Shown: positions 14,484 through 19,003 of the stretch, piece after piece | Layout: the number at the start of each line of letters is the position of its first letter | Numbering within the stretch: position 1 is the stretch's first letter | From: an uncultured Desulfarculaceae bacterium | GTDB taxonomy: Bacteria; Desulfobacterota; Desulfarculia; Desulfarculales; Desulfarculaceae | Reading direction: 5' to 3' | Assembly (NCBI GenBank): GCA_937908275.1 | Contig: CALERA010000494.1 | Span: 1-19,003 of the forward strand | Length of the DNA stretch: 19,003 nt | Position numbers and translations under genes: made by a program | Notes under the pieces: model-generated | Databases searched by the model: none | What the model was told of the DNA's origin: nothing | What the model saw: only the letters and a program-made list of their open reading frames with translations

Positions 14484-14501
14484 GGCGTGTGATTTCACGC
14501 C
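14484..14501. promoter_or_regulatory. 18-bp dyad, candidate upstream activator site
   Basis: GGCGTG - TGATTT - CACGCC is a 6-bp inverted repeat with a 6-base centre. It lies about 220 bases upstream of the sigma-54 promoter and just after the end of the NtrC-type gene. Distance and symmetry suit an activator binding site. It could instead be a weak terminator of the regulator gene, though no T-run follows. Confidence 0.4.
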
Positions 14502-14518
14502 CAAACGCGCGGGGCGGG

Positions 14519-15906
<1,388 letters not shown>

Positions 15907-15910
<4 letters not shown>

Positions 15911-16926
15911 GCCGCCCCGCCGCCGGGCTTCTGGCCGCAGACCAGGCCGGCCGCCGCGTCGGCCCGCACCGAGCCGTCGTAGCGCACCTGGACCAGGCCG
16001 GCCTGGCTCAGCATGGCCTTGATCTCGGCCGCGGTGTAGGCCTGGCCCCGGGTGGTGTTGATCAACATGTTCAGGCCGAACAGGCCCGGCCAGGGATGGC
16101 CCGGGATCTGGACCACGAACTCCTGCACCCAGAGCCAGCCCCCGGGCTTCAGGGCCTTGGCCGCCGCCGCCACCAGCCTGGCGCAGTCCTCCGGCCCCTC
16201 GCCGTGCAGGATCTGGCTCAGCCAGGCCAGGTCGTAGGGGCCGCCCAGGTCGTCGCGGTGGAAATCGCCCTCCCGGAAGTCCACCCGGGGCGCTCCGGGG
16301 TGCAGGGCCGCCTCGGCCTGGAAGTGCTCCCGGGCCTGGGGCAGGTCGAAGACCGTGGCCTTGAGGCCGGGCACCTCGTCGGCGAAGGTCAGGCCATAGA
16401 CCCCGGGGCCGCCGCCCAGGTCCAGCAGGTGCTGGCCGTCCCGGAGGCCCACCCGGCCGGCCATGCCCGGGGCCTGCTGGCGGGCGATGTCGCGCATGGC
16501 GCGGTAGAAGTGCGCCCGGGGGGCGGGGCCGGGCTGGTCCAGGGCCGGGCGCTCCACCGGCCGTCCCTGGCGCACGCACTGGGCCAACTGGGACCAGTCG
16601 CCCACCATGTCGCCCAGGTGCAGGATCATGTCGCTCAGGTCCTTGGCCGAGCCCGGGGTGAAGTGCTCGGCCACGCCGGGATTGAGCTGGAGCCGGCCGT
16701 CCTGCTCGCGCACCAGGTCCAGCCCCAGCAAGGCCCGCACCAGGATGGCCAGGCCCCGGGGGTCCAGGCCCAGGCGCGGGGCCAACTCCGCCTCGCTGGC
16801 CGGGCCGCCGGCCAGGGCCTCGGTCAGGCCGCAGCGCACCGCCGCGTGCAGGGTGCAGGACTCCCAATAGGCGCTGGCCACCGCGCGCAGGCGCTCCGGT
16901 CCCCAGGGCGTGGGCTTGTTGGACAT
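15907..16926 (-). CDS. O-methyltransferase family protein (Methyltransf_2 type)
   Basis: The product (339 aa) has the layout of small-molecule O-methyltransferases (PF00891). An N-terminal winged-helix/dimerisation part (about 10-95, including LHAAVRCGLTEALAGGPASEAELAPRLG, split here by position only) precedes a Rossmann SAM domain (about 160-335). The SAM loop is LLDLGGGPGVYGL, with the acidic strand-2 end ATVFDLP. DLAWLSQILHGEG follows, where related enzymes carry a catalytic His. Related proteins methylate hydroxyl groups of aromatic or secondary metabolites; the substrate here is unknown. ATG 16926 has GGAGGGAG upstream and a promoter about 40 bases further. The four-base overlap with the response-regulator gene is unusual company for this enzyme. 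An alternative role in sensing, through a degenerate enzyme, cannot be excluded. Confidence 0.85.
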
Positions 16927-16968
16927 GGACGCTCCCTCCGTGGGCGGTTGGCGATTGGGCTCCCGGTC

Positions 16969-16998
16969 AGGATAGGCCCGGCCCGGGGGCGGGGTCAA
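16969..16998 (-). promoter_or_regulatory. sigma-70-like promoter of the methyltransferase-regulator operon
   Basis: On the minus strand TTGACC (16993-16998, 5/6) is followed after 18 bases by TATCCT (16969-16974, 4/6). The predicted leader is about 36 bases. It lies back to back with the region driving the divergent HD-GYP gene. Confidence 0.5.
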
Positions 16999-17004
16999 GC
17001 CGCG

Positions 17005-17033
17005 TTGCCAGGGCCGGCCGGTCGTGCTAACGT
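17005..17033 (+). promoter_or_regulatory. weak candidate promoter of the HD-GYP gene
   Basis: TTGCCA (17005-17010, 5/6) with TAACGT (17028-17033, 3/6) at 17 bases. The -10 element is poor, so this is tentative. Location in the divergent gap supports it. Confidence 0.3.
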
Positions 17034-17062
17034 CAGGCTGTTTCACCCATTGGCGAGGCCAG

Positions 17063-18133
17063 ATGGACCCGGAAAGCCCCCAGACCCCGTCCGAGCGCCA
17101 CCTGCTGGACAAGCCCCTGGACCGCAACCGGCTCCTGGTGGACTTCGACCCGGCCGACTACGGCCTGGCGCCCCTGGCCCTGGAGCTGCTGCTGCCCGGC
17201 CGCCCCACCCCGGCCGACCTCTACCTGCCCTTTTACGACCGCCACAAGCGCCGGGTGGTGATGGAGCACGCCTGCCAGCAGGGCGAGGAGTTCCGCTCCC
17301 TCTGGCGCGACCGCCTGCTCTCGGCCAACCAGCGCCTGGTCTATATCAAGCTGGAGCAGGTGCCCCGCCTGCAGGAGTATTTCGGCCGCTTCGCCCCGGC
17401 CCTGGTGGAGGACGAGGACCGCCCGGTCAAGCAGCGCGCCCGGGTGATCCAGGAGCTGGCCCTGTTCAACCTGAATGTCTTCTTCGCCAGCGACGACCCC
17501 AGCCCCCAGGCGGTGCGCACCCTGGTGGGCCAGGTGCAGCAGAGCGTCAACCGGCTCACCGCCGACCCCCGGGTGCTCACCCGCCTGAACGGCCTGCTGC
17601 GCACCGATTACAGCCTCTACACCCACTCGGTCAACGTGGCCATGCTGCTGATGGCCCTGGCCCGCTACCTGGGCTACAACGACGCCACCATCCACGCCTT
17701 TGGCGTGGGCGGCATGCTGCACGACGTGGGGCGCTCGCGTTTGCCCCGGGGCCTGATCAGCAAGACCGGGCCGTTGGACGAGGCGGAGAAGGCCCAGGTG
17801 CGCCAGCACCCCGTGCTGGGCCACCAGATGCTGGCCAGCCTGGGCGCGGTGCCCCACGACGCCATGATGATCGTGCTGCACCACCACGAGAACGCCGACG
17901 GCAGCGGCTATCCCCACGGCCTCAAGGCCGAGCGCACCCCCACCCCGGCCCGCCTCTGCCGCCTGGTGGACGCCTTTGACGCCATGACCAGCCAGCGGCC
18001 CTATCAGGACGCCCGCAGCGCCTTCGAGGCCGCCGCCACCATGCTCCAGGAGTCGGCCAACGCCTTTGGCAAGGACCTGGTGCCCACCTTCATCCGCTTC
18101 CTGGGCAGCCCCTTCGTGGCCGAATCCGAGTAG
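17063..18133 (+). CDS. HD-GYP domain protein, probable cyclic-di-GMP phosphodiesterase
   Basis: The product (356 aa) has an N-terminal part of about 165 residues that I do not recognise (no receiver, PAS or membrane helix) and a C-terminal HD-GYP domain (about 170-345). Metal and substrate motifs are present: His188 (HSVNVAMLL), the His220-Asp221 pair (GMLHDVGR), a further His in QHPVLGHQML, HHHENADGSGYPHGL with GYP at 282-284, and RLVDAFDAMTSQRPY. These are the features of active c-di-GMP phosphodiesterases, which lower the second messenger and affect motility or biofilm. ATG 17063 is preferred to GTG 17024 because the latter adds 13 residues upstream without homology and falls in the promoter gap; GAGG lies seven bases before the ATG. 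It diverges from the methyltransferase-regulator operon. Confidence 0.9.
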   Translation: MDPESPQTPSERHLLDKPLDRNRLLVDFDPADYGLAPLALELLLPGRPTPADLYLPFYDRHKRRVVMEHACQQGEEFRSLWRDRLLSANQRLVYIKLEQVPRLQEYFGRFAPALVEDEDRPVKQRARVIQELALFNLNVFFASDDPSPQAVRTLVGQVQQSVNRLTADPRVLTRLNGLLRTDYSLYTHSVNVAMLLMALARYLGYNDATIHAFGVGGMLHDVGRSRLPRGLISKTGPLDEAEKAQVRQHPVLGHQMLASLGAVPHDAMMIVLHHHENADGSGYPHGLKAERTPTPARLCRLVDAFDAMTSQRPYQDARSAFEAAATMLQESANAFGKDLVPTFIRFLGSPFVAESE

Positions 18134-18240
18134 CGCCAGGCCGGCGACAATCTGGGCGGAGCCGTCTTTTCGTGAACCGGGTTGGCGCGGGCTCGCGTCA
18201 GAGCTGGTGGTGTGGCTCGCGGCGTCTATCAGAAATAACC

Positions 18241-18372
18241 GTCAGCGCGAGGGGGAGTCAGGCGGCGTGGCGATCTCTTGCCTCCCTTCCGAATTTATCC
18301 CTGGCTTGGTCTTTCGCGCACCGCCCGACTTCAATGCAGGATTGGAGATTGCTTCGCTTCGCTCGCAACGAC
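18241..18372. repeat. MITE-like palindromic element, copy 1 (132 bp, degenerate ends)
   Basis: The left end GTCAGCGCGAG (18241-18251) and right end CTCGCAACGAC (18362-18372) are imperfect inverted copies of the ends of copy 2. It shares GTGGCGATCTCT (18267-18278) and GGAGATTGCTTCGCT (18344-18358) with copy 2 in the same order and orientation. No transposase is encoded. Confidence 0.6.
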
Positions 18373-18434
18373 GATGAAGAGGGAAAAACCAAGGCACGGG
18401 CCTCCCAAGTCATGCTGCACCGCATTAATTTTCT

Positions 18435-18650
18435 GTCATTGCGAGGCGTCGCCAGACGCCGTGGCGATCTCTGGTCTCTTCTCCTGTCCCCTCCTCGGCT
18501 TTTGGTCTTTTCCGGGTGGCCGGGACAATTCATTGTCCCGGCGGCGCAGCCGCAAGAGGTCGCGGCGCGAGGCCTCGCGTCGCGGCGACAGCCACGGAAA
18601 AGGCTGGAGAGCATAAATTCGGGAGATTGCTTCGCTGCGCTCGCAATGAC
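18435..18650. repeat. MITE-like palindromic element, copy 2 (216 bp, perfect ends)
   Basis: GTCATTGCGAG (18435-18445) and CTCGCAATGAC (18640-18650) are perfect 11-bp terminal inverted repeats. Flanking TTTTC (18429-18433) and GAAAA (18652-18656) extend the match with one mismatch. Internal blocks GTGGCGATCTCT (18461-18472) and GGAGATTGCTTCGCT (18622-18636) recur in copy 1. The interior carries a perfect 11-bp hairpin (18519-18542). It has no coding capacity; sequences of this GTCATTGCGAG type are a well-known dispersed intergenic repeat in several bacterial genomes. Confidence 0.7.
18519..18542. repeat. perfect 11-bp hairpin inside copy 2
   Basis: GCCGGGACAAT (18519-18529) and ATTGTCCCGGC (18532-18542) are perfect complements around a 2-base centre. 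There is no T-run downstream. A 14-bp perfect palindrome, CGCGAGGCCTCGCG, follows at 18566-18579. Copy 1 lacks both, so they may mark sequence inserted within the element. Confidence 0.65.
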
Positions 18651-18772
18651 GGAAAAGAGAACGTGAGCTGGTACGGCCAAGCGCCGCCCGCATGGCCAGG
18701 GTTTTTATGCCTGCCAGGCGAGGCGCCCCTACGGGAGCGTGGGTGGCCCGACCGCGGGCAGGCCTGGCCCGA

Positions 18773-18882
18773 CCCGTGTACGCCCGTCGCGGCACGCGAC
18801 CCGACCCGTATACGCCCGTCGCGGCACGCGACCCGACCCGTATACGCCCCGTCGCGGCACGCGACCCGACCCATATATGCCC
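18773..18882. repeat. 32-33 bp tandem repeat, about 3.4 copies
   Basis: Three full units (18773-18804, 18805-18836, 18837-18869, the last with one extra C) and a diverging partial unit (18870-18882) lie head to tail without spacers. Each contains GTCGCG-GCA-CGCGAC, a 6-bp inverted repeat, and most contain the palindrome GTATAC. Copies are nearly identical, which suggests recent expansion. They sit 16 bases from the end of the acyl-CoA synthetase gene. Confidence 0.85.
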
Positions 18883-18897
18883 AGTGGGGTGCTCGGC

Positions 18898-19002
18898 TCA
18901 ACCCTTGTACATGGCGTCGATGAGGTCCTTGTAGGCCTGGTTGATGTGCTTGCGCTTGATCTTCATGGTCGGCGTCACCTCGCCGTCCTCCTCCAGGAGC
19001 TT
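18898..19002 (-). CDS. long-chain acyl-CoA synthetase, C-terminal end (partial)
   Basis: Thirty-four codons and a TGA stop (18898-18900) run off the window edge. The visible tail contains GEVTPTMKIKRKHI and YKDLIDAMYKG. This matches the C-terminal end of AMP-forming long-chain fatty-acid-CoA ligases, where the lysine-rich [LV]TPT[LM]K[VI]KR segment is conserved and includes the catalytic lysine of the mobile C-terminal domain. The enzyme would activate fatty acids with ATP and CoA. Most of the protein lies outside the window, so subfamily and substrate length cannot be judged. Confidence 0.85.
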   Translation of the reverse strand, partial: KLLEEDGEVTPTMKIKRKHINQAYKDLIDAMYKG

Positions 19003-19003
19003 T

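Larger units (their letters stand above)
18134..18897. other. 764-bp gene-free region filled with repeats
   Basis: No open frame here has a ribosome site with protein-like composition; the available frames run through repeats. The region holds two related inverted-repeat elements (18241-18372 and 18435-18650), a sequence of the type AGGCGCCCCTACGGGAG common in intergenic repeats (around 18720), and a 32-bp tandem repeat (18773-18882). It separates the HD-GYP gene from the convergent acyl-CoA synthetase gene. Confidence 0.7.

Noticed and set aside
18172..18666. Open frames across the repeat region after the HD-GYP gene
   Set aside because: They are formed by dispersed repeats and lack ribosome sites and protein-like composition.
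18773..18882. Possible CRISPR array
   Set aside because: Units are contiguous with no spacers, there are only about three copies and no cas genes lie nearby; it is a simple tandem repeat.

Overview
The window is a very GC-rich stretch of a Gram-negative-type bacterial chromosome. Codons end mostly in G or C, exported proteins carry Sec signal peptides, and there is an NtrC-type activator beside a near-consensus sigma-54 promoter. Dispersed palindromic repeats lie between genes. Together these fit a high-GC Desulfobacterota (deltaproteobacterial) genome best, but that assignment is an inference from style, not a database match.

Layout, left to right. (1) 1-2755: the tail of an unknown gene, a PPM/LCMT-type methyltransferase, a convergent periplasmic amino-acid-type binding protein, and a TIM-barrel amidohydrolase whose promoter predicts a leaderless mRNA. 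(2) 2776-6066: housekeeping genes, namely rmuC (just behind the amidohydrolase), an MgtC/SapB membrane protein, and rnc (RNase III) with its own sigma-70-like promoter. (3) 6067-12966: a lower-GC, dyad-rich 360-bp leader followed by three tightly packed genes. These encode an exported VWA-domain protein with one C-terminal membrane anchor, a periplasmic/three-TM membrane protein, and a 1229-residue tubulin/FtsZ-superfamily protein. The cluster ends in a perfect 14-bp terminator hairpin. (4) 13131-14187 (minus strand): a minimal J-domain protein with half of the usual DnaJ zinc finger, plus an 84-residue orphan, behind a near-perfect sigma-54 promoter. (5) 14519-16926 (minus strand): an O-methyltransferase translationally coupled (ATGA) to an orphan NtrC-family response regulator. 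(6) 17063-18133: an HD-GYP phosphodiesterase, divergent from the methyltransferase. (7) 18134-18897: a non-coding stretch with two MITE-like elements bearing terminal inverted repeats and a 32-bp tandem repeat. (8) 18898-end: the C-terminus of a long-chain acyl-CoA synthetase on the minus strand.

The most interesting part is the VWA / membrane protein / tubulin-like operon. It reads as a self-contained envelope-spanning device: a periplasmic metal-dependent adhesion domain, a membrane partner, and a large cytoplasmic GTP-binding polymer-type protein. As I recall, Makarova and Koonin (2010) used genome context to propose that divergent FtsZ/tubulin families linked to VWA proteins are membrane-remodelling systems. 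To my knowledge the function is not established, and this three-gene form, without the GTPase and OmpA-like partners they described, looks like a minimal variant. A second lead is the orphan NtrC regulator next to the sigma-54-controlled J-protein operon.
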